Assembly: GCA_013397435.1 (NCBI GenBank)
Contig: VZRG01001468.1
Span: forward strand, 31,358 to 95,357
Source of the DNA: Erythrocercus mccallii
Lineage: Eukaryota; Chordata; Aves; Passeriformes; Dicruridae
Reading direction: 5' to 3'
DNA: 64,000 bases
Shown: in pieces, positions 22,567 to 34,500 of the stretch
Layout of the letters: each line of letters opens with the position of its first letter
Position numbering within the stretch: the first letter of the stretch is position 1
Made by a program: the position numbers and the translations under genes
The notes under the pieces: generated by a model
What the model saw: the letters and a program-made list of their open reading frames with translations, nothing else
Databases searched by the model: none
What the model was told of the DNA's origin: nothing

Positions 22567-25500
22567 CTGAAAACAGAGAGGAAAAAGAAAACGTAACTCA
22601 TGCTTTGTTTCCAGGCCAACAGTTCTGCGGCAATTGTGCTCTCAGGGTCGTTCTTCCACAGACAGAAACGCTCTAAATTTTCTAGAGTCTGGATCCTAGA
22701 ACAAAGACCCCAGCACCAACAACTGCTTTCCTTGTAGTGCTTTACAAAAATATTAACAGCATGACTAAAACCTACTTTGAGTTTCTGCTTTAGCTGAAGC
22801 AGAGGGAATTTGAAGCACATCAGAAACACATTTTACACCATTTCTAAGTATCTTTTATTACTTCTAAACCACGCTTACTAATTTGGGACAAAACCCTTCA
22901 AGATTCCAGTCTTGAAATGTCTGAAGTGCATTTGTTTCACTCTTTAACATCTTCACAATGCGGCATCTGCAGATGGGAGTCTCACAATTATTTGCTTTTA
23001 GCAGCTTTCAAACCCTGAATTCTGTCTTATACTACACACAGATTTTGAAGCTACTGGTATCAAGTGGCTGGGTTACACATTTAGGCTGATTTGCTTAAAA
23101 AGAGGCCAGGTGAAAACCTGCATGAAGCTACTGATTCACAGTTAGGCTTGTGGTTAGGTTATTAAACACCTCTGGTGCTCAATGCACAGAGCAGCAGCTA
23201 CAGGCTGCAGATACAGAGGTTCAGATGACCAAAAACTCATGCTCTGTGTATTTCATGAAAAGAACATGGATAGAGACCACCTTGACTTTTGTAAAATTCA
23301 GTGGGAGAAAGGCCAAATACTAGCATAATTCATATCATGTATGATTTCATGTGACTGTCTTAAGAATTTTAACCAAGCTGTTGTGTGACCAAGCACCTCA
23401 AGAATAACAAAGAATACAGAAGTGAGACAGTAAAATTGGCAAAGCAGAGTTTAAGAGATAAAGTCTTACAGATAATACTAATTTTGATTATTCAGTTTTG
23501 TTCCACACTGCAATCTCCTGTGACTGACATTAGCATTCCATACACATTTTCACACTCCCATCAATTTTTATTGACTACTTCTGAGCTTTTCATAGAAAAA
23601 TTACTAAAAGCTAACCTCTTTGTACTACAGCACAACTCAATCAAGGGTTTTTCTAGCCACCCATGACACTACTCTTTAGAATTTGCTGATTAGCATAGGA
23701 AGTAGCTTACTCACATGAGCAGTCAGTTGTCACTTTAAAGCACTGAAGCACAGAATCAGCGCAGCTAAAATTTGTGAACAAGGTGCACTCTTATTCTATA
23801 GGTTATAATAATATCATCCACCTTTTATCAGTTCCAAGAAACATTAAAAGAACAAATACTAAGTTCAGTATTCTTCAGCATTCCTTTCTAACCACCTAAA
23901 GCAGACATCTGACCCAAGAAAGATTCAGAGAACTTTTTAGCTAACAGAACTCTTTAAAGCCAACTAACAAGAGTCAAACACAATACAGAAACATGGGAAG
24001 AAGAAAACTGCAAGTCACATGGCAGATCGTGAATGCAAAGTCAAGAAATGTTAGCTTCTCCCAGTAAATAAGGATCTTAGAGTATTCTCTATCCTGTTTC
24101 TTCTCCGTGGTCCAGCTTTGTATGGAAGTGACCCAAGAAGGAGCTGGTGTGCATCCAAGACCCCAGCTTGTGCAGATGTTTACAGAGGTGACCCTCAGCA
24201 AAACAAAACTGGGACACCTCCCCCTCCTTCCTTATTTCCACTCTGTGGGCCTCTCACCACAGCCTCAGATCAGCCTCAGCACTTCTCAGTGTGCGCTGAA
24301 TATAAAGGCAGTACTGTAATTACTGACCAAAGAAACAGAGTTAACTAAGAGAGATGCTTTATTTCTTCCTAGTTTCTAAGATGACTTCAGAAAGCAGGGT
24401 AGGGCAGGAAATGAAGACTTAGAAGTCCTTAATCAACTTTTACAAGTCACCAAGAATAAAGACACCACAAATCTTCTCAGCTTTAGCCAAGTAAAATGCA
24501 AAGTGCTTTTTCATAGGACAGTATCTTTTCTTCAACATTGGTGCTTTTCACCCAGGTAAAGACTTAATAAAGAATTTTCAGAGTTAAGTTTAATACTGTA
24601 TTGTTGACTTAGAATACCACCAAAAATGCCATCTGTGCAATAACTCAGTGACACATTCCCAGGGCATGAGAACTCAGGCAGCAACCTTCCTCTTCCTAGT
24701 TCCCCCCTCTCCCCCTGGTTGCCCAAGGGGTTTTTCCAAATTGCTTAAGAAAACACAGACAGAAAGAACAATCCCCACTTCCAGTAAAACACCACAGAGG
24801 CAGTCAAACCACCTTACCCTGTAGAACATAGATGTTATCCTTATACTCCACAGCACTATGGAACTCCATTGCTACTGGCATGGGACACACAGCTGTCCAG
24901 CAGTTCTCCCGGCTGTCATAGCACTCCACAGACTTGAGGGAGTTCCGCCCATCTCCTTCATAAACTCTCCCCCCGATGGCGTACAGCTTCCCACAGCAGT
25001 GAACCAACTTGCAGCCTATTCTGGCCCGCAGCAAAGGAGCCTTGGGAATCCACCTATTGCCAGAGTGATCGTACATCCAAAAATCACTCTCCGCTCGGTG
25101 GTCGATGGAGACCTCGCTGCTGCTCGGCCGGTAACCACCCGCAATGTAAATGTCGTTATCAGGAGACACGAGAATTCCGACCTCCCTCAAGTCATTTGGT
25201 GGCTTGCATAGTTTAAACACTCTCCCTGTGACCGAATCTAAACAAGGCACTGTTTGCTTCTTTCCTGAGTGTTTGTGGGCAGCATCAAAGCATATGATCA
25301 TTTCGGAAGCGGTCATTCCAAGCCGTTGTGTGTAGCCATTGGCACTGGGTTGTCCCTTTTGTACACAGCTTTTGGCCATCGCCTGTGCAAACGCGGGAGG
25401 GATTTTCTCTAAAAATGTCTCATCCAACAGAGGCATACGGATGCATTTGGCAAATATTTCGGAAAGGTGCACTTCTCTCTTATTTTGTTCATGCTCAAAC

Positions 25501-28092
25501 CACCTTATAATGCTCTCATAAACGTGTTCTTCTTTATCTACATTTAAATCATCACTGTTGAGGATACTTATCAGTTGATCTTTTCTCAACTGAAGAAACT
25601 CTTGCTCTTTGGTGACACTCAGAAACTTCTTGCGAATGTAGTCTTGTGACCTGTCTTTGAGCTCCTGATGACCGTAGTGATCAGCAAAGATGAACACCCC
25701 AATGGAGTTCTGTGGGTCCAAATGACTGATCATGTATTTAGCACACTGGTCTTGTATGGAAGGGATCTGGAAGATACTGGCTGCAGTGAACAAAGCTTGA
25801 ACGTTGGCCTCTGTCAGCACTACTCTGGAGGTATATGCATAGTTCAACACTAAATGCATCGACTCCGCTTCCACACCAACGATCCGAACTTCCTTCTGGG
25901 TACTCTCGGTAAGGCCGCTCGTGAACATCGATCTGCAAAACAAAAATATCCAGTGGTTTGTCTGTAATTACCTTTAAATACAGGCATGAAATTAAATATA
26001 TTGTACAGATAGTCCCAATGTGTTTGCCCCTCCATCAGCACAAACATTTACACCCAACAGGTGTTAAACTTTCCTCTTGGGGTACCTAATTTAGGATCAT
26101 TTCTACACTAAAGTGGGACATTTTGCTTAATTATCTCACTAATCCCGTGTTAAAATGCACTGAGTTTACAAGCAAAACTCTTGACATATTCAAGTCTTTG
26201 CACTCAACTTTCAACAAGTTATTTCATATGCATACTCCAGCGTGCTAAAATAGGAAACTTGAAGAGAACACAAGTAGTTTCAGTTTGCTCTTACTGTATC
26301 TCTGATACCTTTGGTACACAAGGCAGTTTTGCTTGGTTTAAAATTGTGTGGCATTTTCTCCAATGAAACTTTCCTTGAGAAACAGACACTGATAATTCGC
26401 TGACCATAAGAGAACAGTAATTTTTACTTGCTAGGTGCACTATATTATCTACAAATACACAGAACTTATTTTCATTAAAGGAAAATTTTAAACATCATAC
26501 CTACACTAACATTCTATCTGCTTTGATCACCACTAGAACAATGGGTGGTTGTACCTGAAATAAGGACTGATTGCAGCAAGAACATTCCTATGACAGGAGA
26601 ATGTTTTCCCATGATCCACTTCCACCACAATATCTGTCAGCTGCCCCTCATCATACATGGTCTTCAGCTGTTGGAGAATACTACAAGCATGGAAGGGGTC
26701 CATTCCACTGATGACTGGGTTTGAGGGAGGAACTCCGTTCAGTGTTTGTGAAAACTGACTTGGTTCTACAAAGCAAAATTGAAACTTTAACGGAAAACAA
26801 CCAACAACAACAAAAAAATGCTTCCAAAAAATTCATAAGCGTGCCAAAAACCAACACATGACCAAGAATAAGCACAAATTGATATTCTATACTTCCTCAG
26901 CATCATCATTCATTGACAGCAAGCCAAACATTGTCAAGGGTGAGTAAATATATAAAGATACCTCAATACTTTTTTTTTCCTTTTCACAACGTATATATCT
27001 GTTATCATTCAACTATAAAGTTTATAGTCCTATAAACTATGAAGTCTATACCCATTAAGGAAAATAATACAAATACTTCATACAACTGGGGAAGGGGAAA
27101 TCAAGTCAAGAAACACAACACTTATTGACCTTTACAATGAACAGGGACACAGAGGAATAAAATAAGCCCCCAACCTACCCTGCCATTACACAGGTCTGTA
27201 TGTAAATATTTAACTTCACATTGAAACAGGAACTGGCTCCTGCCTTACACAACTAATAGTTGGAGCAGAGGCTCATGAAGAAACAGCCCTACAATAAGCC
27301 TGTAGGGAAATGAACTTAAATTCACATCAATTTGTAGATACAGCTACATGTTTTCTCCACAAATAAAACTGAATTACAATTTTAAACTTCTCAGGTGTGA
27401 GGGAGCTAATATATCACCGTGGAAACATATTTAGTAGAGCATATGCTGCTAAATAAACATGGGATAAGCCTAATGAAGTAAATCCCAAAGTGAAAATTGA
27501 GCAATAGCTCAAGCACAAAAATCTGTTTCGTAAGAGCACGAAAATTTTTACGCAACAACAACAACAAAGGAGAGCTCAAAAGAAAAACATTAGGCGGTAA
27601 GAGCTGCAAATCAGGTAAAGCTGCTGACTACAACAGAGTGCTTCCATCGAAATTTGGACAACACAAAGAGGCACAGAAGAGAGAGAGCACACCCATTTTC
27701 ATAGAAGCCATTCATCAACTCCACTCCCCTCTCCCGGCTGCGCCCCCCTCACACAGCAGGGGTGTCCCTCGTGGGACAGCCTCCTTCCAGCCTAACACAG
27801 CACACTGCCTCGTACACCCCAGCTCCCACACAGCCCCCGCTCAGGCGCCCTCTTCCCTCACGCCATCACCTCCCACACCCGCGCACCGCTGCCCCTCCCA
27901 GGGACCCCTCCCAGCCCGGGCACCCCGAGCCCCCTCACGCGGTGCTCCCCCCCAGCACAGGCCCGAACCCCCTCATCGCCACTTCCCCCCAGACACCCCT
28001 CAACACACAGGCCCCGATACTCTTCAGCAGGACCCCCCCTCTCGCACCGGGCGCTCCCCCATCGCCCCGCACCGACCTCCCAGCGCTGCCAT
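22103..28092 (-). CDS. KBTBD8: KBTBD8, BTB-BACK-kelch adaptor of CUL3 ubiquitin ligase
   Basis: The CDS joins four exons: 28092-28077, 26765-26555, 25932-24818 and 22566-22103. Phases match at each junction and the joined length is 1,806 bases, that is 601 residues plus stop, the same length as human KBTBD8. The BTB domain (about residues 36-150, starting near L-T-D-I-V) binds CUL3 and dimerises. BACK follows at about 155-255. A kelch propeller fills about 310-600, with I-A-G-G and A-I-G-G blade motifs and a family-specific W-D-L-G-R-H-F-E-C tail. M-D-P-F falls at residue 27, as in the human protein. In vertebrates CUL3-KBTBD8 monoubiquitylates NOLC1 and TCOF1, linking RNA polymerase I with ribosome-modifying enzymes and driving neural-crest specification. 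No frameshift or premature stop is seen, so the gene looks intact. Transcription starts from the CpG island at its right end. Exon 1 is the least certain part. Confidence 0.97.
22567..24817 (-). other. KBTBD8: KBTBD8 intron 3
   Basis: GT-AG intron of about 2.25 kb. No nested gene or repeat was recognised. Confidence 0.85.
24818..25932 (-). CDS. KBTBD8: KBTBD8 coding exon 3 (BTB end, BACK, first kelch blades)
   Basis: The TTTTGTTTTGCAG acceptor and GTAAGG donor are both good. The exon completes Arg76 and encodes residues 77-447: S-M-F-T-S-G-L of the BTB, the whole BACK domain, and kelch blades with I-Y-I-A-G-G and L-Y-A-I-G-G-R. The apparent Met-Phe-Cys start read just upstream of Arg76 is intronic. 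Confidence 0.97.
26555..26765 (-). CDS. KBTBD8: KBTBD8 coding exon 2 (start of BTB domain)
   Basis: TTTGCTTTGTAG precedes the exon and the donor is GTACAA. It encodes residues 7-75, from P-S-Q-F through M27-D-P-F-H-A-C-S-I-L to the BTB core L-T-D-I-V-V-E-V and A-I-S-P-Y-F. It was too short and split to show as a long open frame. Confidence 0.96.
26766..28076 (-). other. KBTBD8: KBTBD8 intron 1
   Basis: Intron of about 1.3 kb between the tiny first coding exon and exon 2. Its 5' part is still CpG-rich (27,850-28,076) and its 3' part is A/T-rich, with overlapping inverted repeats at 27012-27038. Confidence 0.7.
27012..27038. repeat. two overlapping short inverted repeats in KBTBD8 intron 1
   Basis: ACTATAAA and TTTATAGT flank a single G at 27012-27028. 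AGTTTATAG (27019-27027) then pairs perfectly with CTATAAACT (27030-27038) across a 2-base loop. The two hairpins exclude each other. Confidence 0.8.
28077..28092 (-). CDS. KBTBD8: KBTBD8 coding exon 1 (16 coding bases)
   Basis: ATGGCAGCGCTGGGAG in an AGGATGG start context encodes M-A-A-L-G plus the first base of codon 6. Human KBTBD8 also begins M-A-A, and this start makes the full protein exactly 601 residues. The phase fits exon 2, which brings two bases (AA) to complete a Glu codon. The donor is GTCGGT, weaker than consensus. A donor seven bases further on (GTGCGG) would be out of phase. Confidence 0.7.
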
Positions 28093-28201
28093 CCTGGGCC
28101 CCGCTCGGGCAGCGGCTCCGGGGGCGGCCCGGCAGGAAATGTCACCGCGCCGCTTCCCCCGCTCACCGCCGGCCGCGCACCCCTCAGCATCAACAACACC
28201 G

Positions 28202-28206
28202 ATTGG
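28202..28206 (-). promoter_or_regulatory. CCAAT box (NF-Y type)
   Basis: GATTGGCC on the plus strand reads GGCCAATC on the KBTBD8 strand. It sits at a typical distance upstream of the inferred start site. Confidence 0.6.
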
Positions 28207-28227
28207 CCACTGCCCTCACCGCCTGCC

Positions 28228-28317
28228 GGGATATGTAGTGCGGGCCGGCCGCCTCCTGCGCGCGGGGCCTGCCGGGAGTTGTAGTCCCTCCGGGACGGGA
28301 TGCGTGGGAGTTGTAGT
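28228..28317 (-). promoter_or_regulatory. cluster of three ZNF143/STAF-type motifs
   Basis: Three 12-base ACTACAnnTCCC motifs on the minus strand at 28228-28239, 28274-28285 and 28306-28317, two of them extended to TCCCGGCAGGC. This is the long form of the ZNF143/STAF recognition sequence found in many CpG-island promoters. All three share the orientation of KBTBD8 transcription. Confidence 0.75.
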
Positions 28318-28378
28318 TCTCGGGGGGAGGCGGGCCCTGCCGGTCGCGTAGCAACGAGGCGGCGGCGCCTCCGGGCGA

Positions 28379-28390
28379 GCCGCCATTTTG
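28379..28390 (-). promoter_or_regulatory. YY1-type motif (CAAAATGGCGGC)
   Basis: GCCGCCATTTTG on the plus strand is the classical YY1 core. YY1 sites often lie just downstream of start sites, so it may mark an alternative upstream KBTBD8 start or a promoter facing the other way. Confidence 0.55.
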
Positions 28391-28445
28391 GGCCCTCGGG
28401 CAGGGCCTTGTGGGCAGCGGCAGCGCCTTGTCTCGGCGTTTTGGA

Positions 28446-28490
28446 ACCTCTTCCTTCCTCACCAGGGCAGGGACCTCTTCCTTCCTCACC
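28446..28490. repeat. short tandem duplication, 27-bp period
   Basis: ACCTCTTCCTTCCTCACC occurs at 28446-28463 and again, exactly, at 28473-28490. Confidence 0.9.
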
Positions 28491-28599
28491 CCCCCGGCAG
28501 AAATGGCCCCTCCAGAGGAGTAAACTACCCCCTCCACCTCCAATCCCTGCAGTCCTGTTCACGCTGAGCTGTGGCTCCTGGGGCATCCCTCAAGATGGG

Positions 28600-31500
28600 A
28601 GCGGAGGTGTCAGCCGGAGGTGGCCGCGCAGCAGAGCTGCCACCACCGTCACTGCTGAAATCCAGCAGAAAGGGGCACAGAAATGCCTGCCAGCATCCTC
28701 GTGCTGCAAGGGTGTGGTGAGGGCCAGGGAAGCGTCAGGGTGTGAGACCCGTAGCTGTGCAAGGTTGAATTGACCTTTAATAGAAACCAATAATCGGCTG
28801 CTTGGTCAGAAAGCTTGTTACACCAGAAATAGTCTTAATTTTTCCAGGGTTGGTAACGGCAGCATGCTGTGGGCAGCCAGATCAGCCCTGCCTGTCCCAC
28901 AGAGCCGCTGAATGATGACTGCAGCACACAAGTGACCATTTTGTTGCTCCTGACCCTTAATATGACAAAGCACATTTCTGTCTCCATCCCAGAGGTCAAG
29001 TGGATGATAGCCACTGGTTTTCCAGTTTTCTGCAGCTATTAGCCACTGATCTTATTCTTGGGAATTGTGTCATTATCAGGCGTTTGCTGTGGAAGAGGTT
29101 TTGAGGTTTTTTCTTTGTGAAATGCAATTAACGAAGAATTTAAAAATGGAAGCATTGCAAAATTGTGTGTATTTCTCCTGGTTTTATGCAAAATAGATTT
29201 AATACAGCCTCACAACTTTTATCTGGGAAGCTTTGTTCAGGAAAAAAAAGCAAGCAAAGCCAATTTGAATAATATTTTTTAATTAATTTCCCATTAACTC
29301 TCAGAAATTAGTAGCCTGAGTACATGACCACTTCTTTAAAGCTGGTGAATTTAACAGCAGTGCCACTCCACTGGTTTTACTTTTGCTTGCAAGGCACAGC
29401 CTTCCCCTCACTCAGCAATTATCAGTGGTGTCCAGGCTGCTCCGATGATAATGCTGCACAGCACAGGAGTGATGGAGACGCTGATGGAGGAGTTGTAAAA
29501 GAAAATAGAACTTCGCGTCTGCAAATCGATTCTGCAGTTTTCCAATTTCCCCATTCAGCAATGGCACGGCCTGTGAAATTGTCCCTAGAAATCTAAAACG
29601 AAGGGATGGAGAATTCCTCCACTCTTACCCTTTAGCAAATGACATTGCCTGATACAGTTCATTTCCTTCGGTGTGGGCGCGTAGGCCGGGCTGGATTAGT
29701 GTTAAAATGCAGAAGCCAAACGTAGAATGTTTTTTAATACAGATCCCACATTGAACTGGCACTTTGGAGCGTGAGCCTTTCTGGAAATAGCTTACCTTTG
29801 TATGGTTTTTGGTGAAGCAAGTAAATTGCCATACAAACAGGTTTAGATGTGCTCTAAGAGGCATCGATAGCAGCACTTTTGCTAAGGCTGAAGCCTTTCT
29901 CAAGTGGAATAACAACATCACCCTCTCCTCACCCTGGAAATCTCCATTAGCTCTCACTCCTAGGATGTAGCACCGTGTAGCACTCCTATGGAAGTTCTGG
30001 GGGTCTGGATTTTTCACCCAGTTCTGCATACGATTCCCTGGAACTCTGAAGGGCAGAACGAGATGCGTGCAAGCTGCTCTGAAATCTGTGACAGTCACAC
30101 ACCATGTTAAAGCTGCATATAAATGGCATTTGCATTACAAACAAATATTTGAGCCTGTTCTTTCAGAAATTACAAGATGCTTAAAGGGAGATTCCATCTC
30201 CCTTCTGCTGCATCTTTTTCTTTTTTCTGTCATTGTTTTGTCTGTGATGTAGGCCCATATTTGAGTGTAGAAGTGAAAAATTGGGTTCTTAACTTTAATG
30301 TTGCCACAAATTTCTTCATGCTGTTGATCAAATAATTTGATTTCATGAATTCTGGCTTCCCAGGAGACAGTGGGGAGCTGTGAATCCTTGTACCTTATAA
30401 TAGTTTTTGGTATGTATTTTAATAATTTTTGGTACTTTTTTTAAATTCTTCTGGCAGCAGTGAAACCTATTTTAGGATTTTGCAAGAATTCAAAGTCTTT
30501 GTTATTGAGGGACTGGGATGCTTTCACTTGTGCTTTAATTTCACACCTATTTTATCATTCCTGGAGACAGAGCTTGAAAACATACACTTGGTGGCAAAAT
30601 TTTCTGATTTGACATTCCAAAGGCTCAAAATAAAAACGAAATTATACCAACTGATAAGGAACACACTGTCTGTGTCTGTCTTTTATAAATTATTAGAGAG
30701 ATTGGACTCCTTGTAAACTCACAATAGGCACTGTGTGTTCTGGGATTCTTGCCTTCAGAATAAAAATGTCGTGAGCTCGAGAGAGAAAAGAGGAAAATGA
30801 AAAGGTTTCATGAGAAAGTGGACAAAATACAAACTTTTTCAGATATTTGAGAACTTAGAAGGTATCCATAAAAAGAGTTGAAGCAAACAATGAAGTTATT
30901 GAAAAGGTTTTCGTTTGTCATTGCACCTGCAAAACAGGTTAATTAGAAAACTGGTTCATCTGGTTGCCTTCAACACAGGGACAGAGAGAACATCGTATCT
31001 ATGGAATGATTGGTTTGGAATGAACCTTCCCCAGTGCTCCTGCTGCACAAGAGAGGGTGCACAGAGCACTTTTGGAGCATGCAGCTCTTTCTACACAGTA
31101 TTAGGTGTGTAGAAAACTTCCTATGTTTTCTCCCGTCAGCAAAATGAAGCTAAGAAATACAACTGGACCAAAATTCAAAGAAAATGTGAACCAGGGTTGC
31201 AGTTTAAAAAGGGAGTGAATTTTAATCCACATGATTATTTCCATTTTCATTTTGGATATTATGTTTCTTTTATAGTTGTAGGAAAAGGTCACTGCATCCT
31301 GTTTTCCTTTTGTCTTTGCCCTTTTCTCTGTTCTCTTCACTGAAAAGAGGGCATCATGAAAGGAAAGCAGAGCCTATCCTTACATGTGCCATATAGCCTG
31401 AAAAGAGAAAACCAAGGGCTGTAGAAGCTCTTCAGTTTTTCAAGACATTATGAATGGTGGCATTTTTCATTACTCTTGAGTTTAAACAAGCAAGCAAAAA

Positions 31501-34500
31501 TCCCACCGAAATAACCCCACAGTGATTTCCAGCAAAATTGTTTACCTATAAAATTTAAATACAAACTAGTAAAAAAAATCCAGTATTACTTGCTAACTCC
31601 CAAACATGTCTCAATTACTATTTACAGTTCTTCAGTTATTTGTACCTGTTAATTTGCACTGTGACACTGCGAGAAGCAATAGAGCTGATGCAGCTCTGAA
31701 AACCCCTCATATTTTAATTGGAAAAATCTTGATATTCACTGTGAAACAATCTAACCTTGAAAAACAATCTTTTACTAGGTTGTCTTTAATGCATAAAACA
31801 CTGCTCATTTTCTGCAATTCTGTCACCAAGGGGCACATTAATTTAGTTGCACAATAATTTAATTCATCGATCCATTGATTGGAGCAGAGAGGTTTTTGTT
31901 TAGCAGTTCCAAGAAATCACACGTTCCCTGCAGAATCCATAAAAAGACAGTTCTGGCTGCAGTTTAAGTAGGGGGAATTGCGGATCATGAGGGAAAGTTG
32001 CCCTTCAAAGCCGATCGATCCCGCCACACTGAGCACAGTGGGCATTACATCAGGAGAGAGGGCAGGCTGGCAGGGGGCAATTAATGGGGCAGATATTGGA
32101 GCGCTTCCCTGATTACCCCATGCCGGACAGTGGGTTCGGCCGTGCTGAGCCAGGCTGGTAGAAACAAGAACCCTGATGAGATATGGCTCTGCTAATGTCA
32201 AGAAGTGCCACTTCCTAGCAGCAGGAGCAACTTTATTGAAACCATCTGTTGTTTTGGAAGACACATGTGCGGGCACACACGTACTTCCTCCTCCCAAAGT
32301 CTTTAACCTTTCTCTTAAGGCTGACTGAAATGGCAGAGCTAATCCCTCCTTAATCTCAGAATGACAGGCTCTGCTGCGGTCAGCACGTCCCAGCAGCTAC
32401 TGCAAGCTGGGGCGACTGGCGCCACTTAGGTGACATGACAGTGATGTATCCTGGAGCACTAGCTGCAGAACAAAATGGCCATTCTTCCACTGTCAAAATA
32501 AAGTTTGGCAGGAGTAGTGTGTGATTACCAGGAGCCTCAAAGAGAAGGCTGGGGTACCTGCACCGAGACAAGAACTTGGCACTCAGCTGGATCTCACTGC
32601 TCTGTGCAACACAGGGAACAGGAAGAAGAGACTGAGTGAGTTTGGATGCCCTGAAAAGCTCATTTTTCAGCATGTGTAACCCAAAGTCATGTGAGAGAAC
32701 ACAGCCCTGTTCCAGCTTGTCAAATCTCTAATCATCAGTTTTACGTTGATCCTTCCTTAAGACACCAGGACCCTTTAGCTTCTCATGGCTATGTTAGAGG
32801 TGAGCATCAGAGCCCAGGTTGCCAGCAGAAAATGTGGCACTACCAGAGCATCCTCTGAGACTGAATCACCTCCAGCCTCTTTGCAAGTAAAGTATTTTTG
32901 TTGGTGTTTCATGTATATCTGTGCACTTCTCATTTCTTATTCCTAAAACTGGTGTTTAAAAGCACCACTTAAAAAATAACCAGCTCCCAGCTCTTTGGAA
33001 CTAACACTGCATATCAGACCTGGAATCTCCAAAATCCCTCTTGCTGGCAACATGACCCCAGGCTTCCTGGTCACTCTGTAAAACAAACCACACAGAGATG
33101 TCAAATAATGTCCCATCCAGAGCAGGAAAAGGTGTGCTTCTGTCCTTGTCTCCAGGATTTGAACAAATGGTTCGATCTCATCTCCAAGCTCTCCTGGCTA
33201 TGTCTTCTCTGCTTCCAGACAGCCCAGATGAAACAGACCCTTGCAATGATTGGAAGAGGTGAGAACAGAGAAGAGCAATGACATCTTGCTGCCCCTTCTT
33301 TCCTCCATCCATTTCTGCTTCTGCCTGCACGTGTGCTACTGAAACTCTGCAGCTGGCATGGACAAACCCATAGCAGCCTCCACAGAAATATGTCACTGGT
33401 GGCCTGACCAGTGATTAGAGACCTGACAACAAAGAGCTGGGACTTTAGTGCGCTGCTGTAGATGCAAACTGATCTCGCGGTGGCCAGAATGTGATTCAGC
33501 TGTGGGAAAGGTGCAGCTACTTCCCAAAGTGCACAGATGGATAGAGAAAGGTGAGAGCAAAAATAAAGTGCCATTTCTGCCTGGAACACGCCAAGAATGG
33601 CAAGAGCAAACTAGTTTTCCTCCTTAATTGTGGGAGCCAGTGAAGCCAGAGGGATCTTTTAGCAGAAAGTAAGTCTGAACTACTCAACACCATCCTGTAC
33701 CCCTGGGTTATTCTGAAGTCATCACTCAGAGCTGGTGCGTTTTTGAGTTCTTCCTCTCTTCAGTAACTTTTTTTTTTTGCATTTTGAAGAATTTGAATAT
33801 AAAACATACATTCCCCAGAGCTGCAGTAGGAAGGAATGTAGCATTCCCCTTCATCCTTTCAGCCTAAAGAAAAGTGGAAGCTTAATACACTGGAGTTCTT
33901 TTTATATCTCAGAAGTCCTGTAGCTTAAAAACAAAATATCTCAAATCTCCAACTTTTAATGGCTGTATTTGAGTCAGTACTAGCTGTAAAGATGGGGCAG
34001 TGTGGTGCTACTCAGAATGCAGAAAGGTAACAACCAGAAACAACCTTAACATCCTGGAGAAGGTAATGGTCAGTGTGGCCATTTTGATAATAGAGGAAAG
34101 CCCCATGTGTCAGCTTCCATAAGGGAATAATTTTAATACAGGGCATTCATTTATTTTTTAAAAATAATGAAATAATTGGTGTATTACAGATACCCCAATA
34201 GTTCCCCTTATTTACTTGCCTCATCAAAATTCAATTACATAATTTATATTCTATGGACTATGATTATATTCAATATGGAATATTTGACTGTAAAACTTCA
34301 GTTTACATATTACTGTTTTTTGGCAATTTTTACTTCCTCCTTTTGGTCAGTATCTTTATTATTGAATGGAGGGACACTGAGCTGGGATCCAGAATGAATA
34401 AGATAATTGGAAGTCAGACAGTGGCTGGATTCCTAGAAATTATGTGCAATAATTCACTGCATTAGAATATACAAAAAGGAAGATGACTGATTCTGAAATC

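Larger units (their letters stand above)
27850..28420. promoter_or_regulatory. KBTBD8: CpG island and promoter of KBTBD8
   Basis: CpG-dense, GC-rich sequence surrounds the start codon at 28092. On the gene strand an inverted CCAAT box (ATTGG, 28202-28206) lies about 110 bases before the ATG. Three ACTACAnnTCCC motifs lie at 28228-28239, 28274-28285 and 28306-28317, and a YY1-type site lies at 28379-28390. The CCAAT position predicts transcription starting near 28,110-28,150. No TATA box is seen, as is usual for CpG-island promoters. Open frames across the island are compositional. Confidence 0.8.

Noticed and set aside
24858..25335. open frames on the plus strand opposite KBTBD8 exon 3
   Set aside because: They are antisense shadows of a strongly constrained coding exon.
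27497..28351. 284-codon open frame on the plus strand across the KBTBD8 promoter
   Set aside because: It is rich in Pro, Ser, Arg and His from CpG-island composition, runs antisense to KBTBD8 and shows no domain.
27858..28586. 242-codon open frame on the minus strand across the CpG island
   Set aside because: It reads through the 5' UTR and intron 1 of KBTBD8 in a compositionally open frame, is Gly/Arg-rich and has no motif.
32400..32450. possible CTCF site around GGCGCCACTTAGGTGAC
   Set aside because: On closer reading one base of the core spacing is missing, so the match is not good enough.
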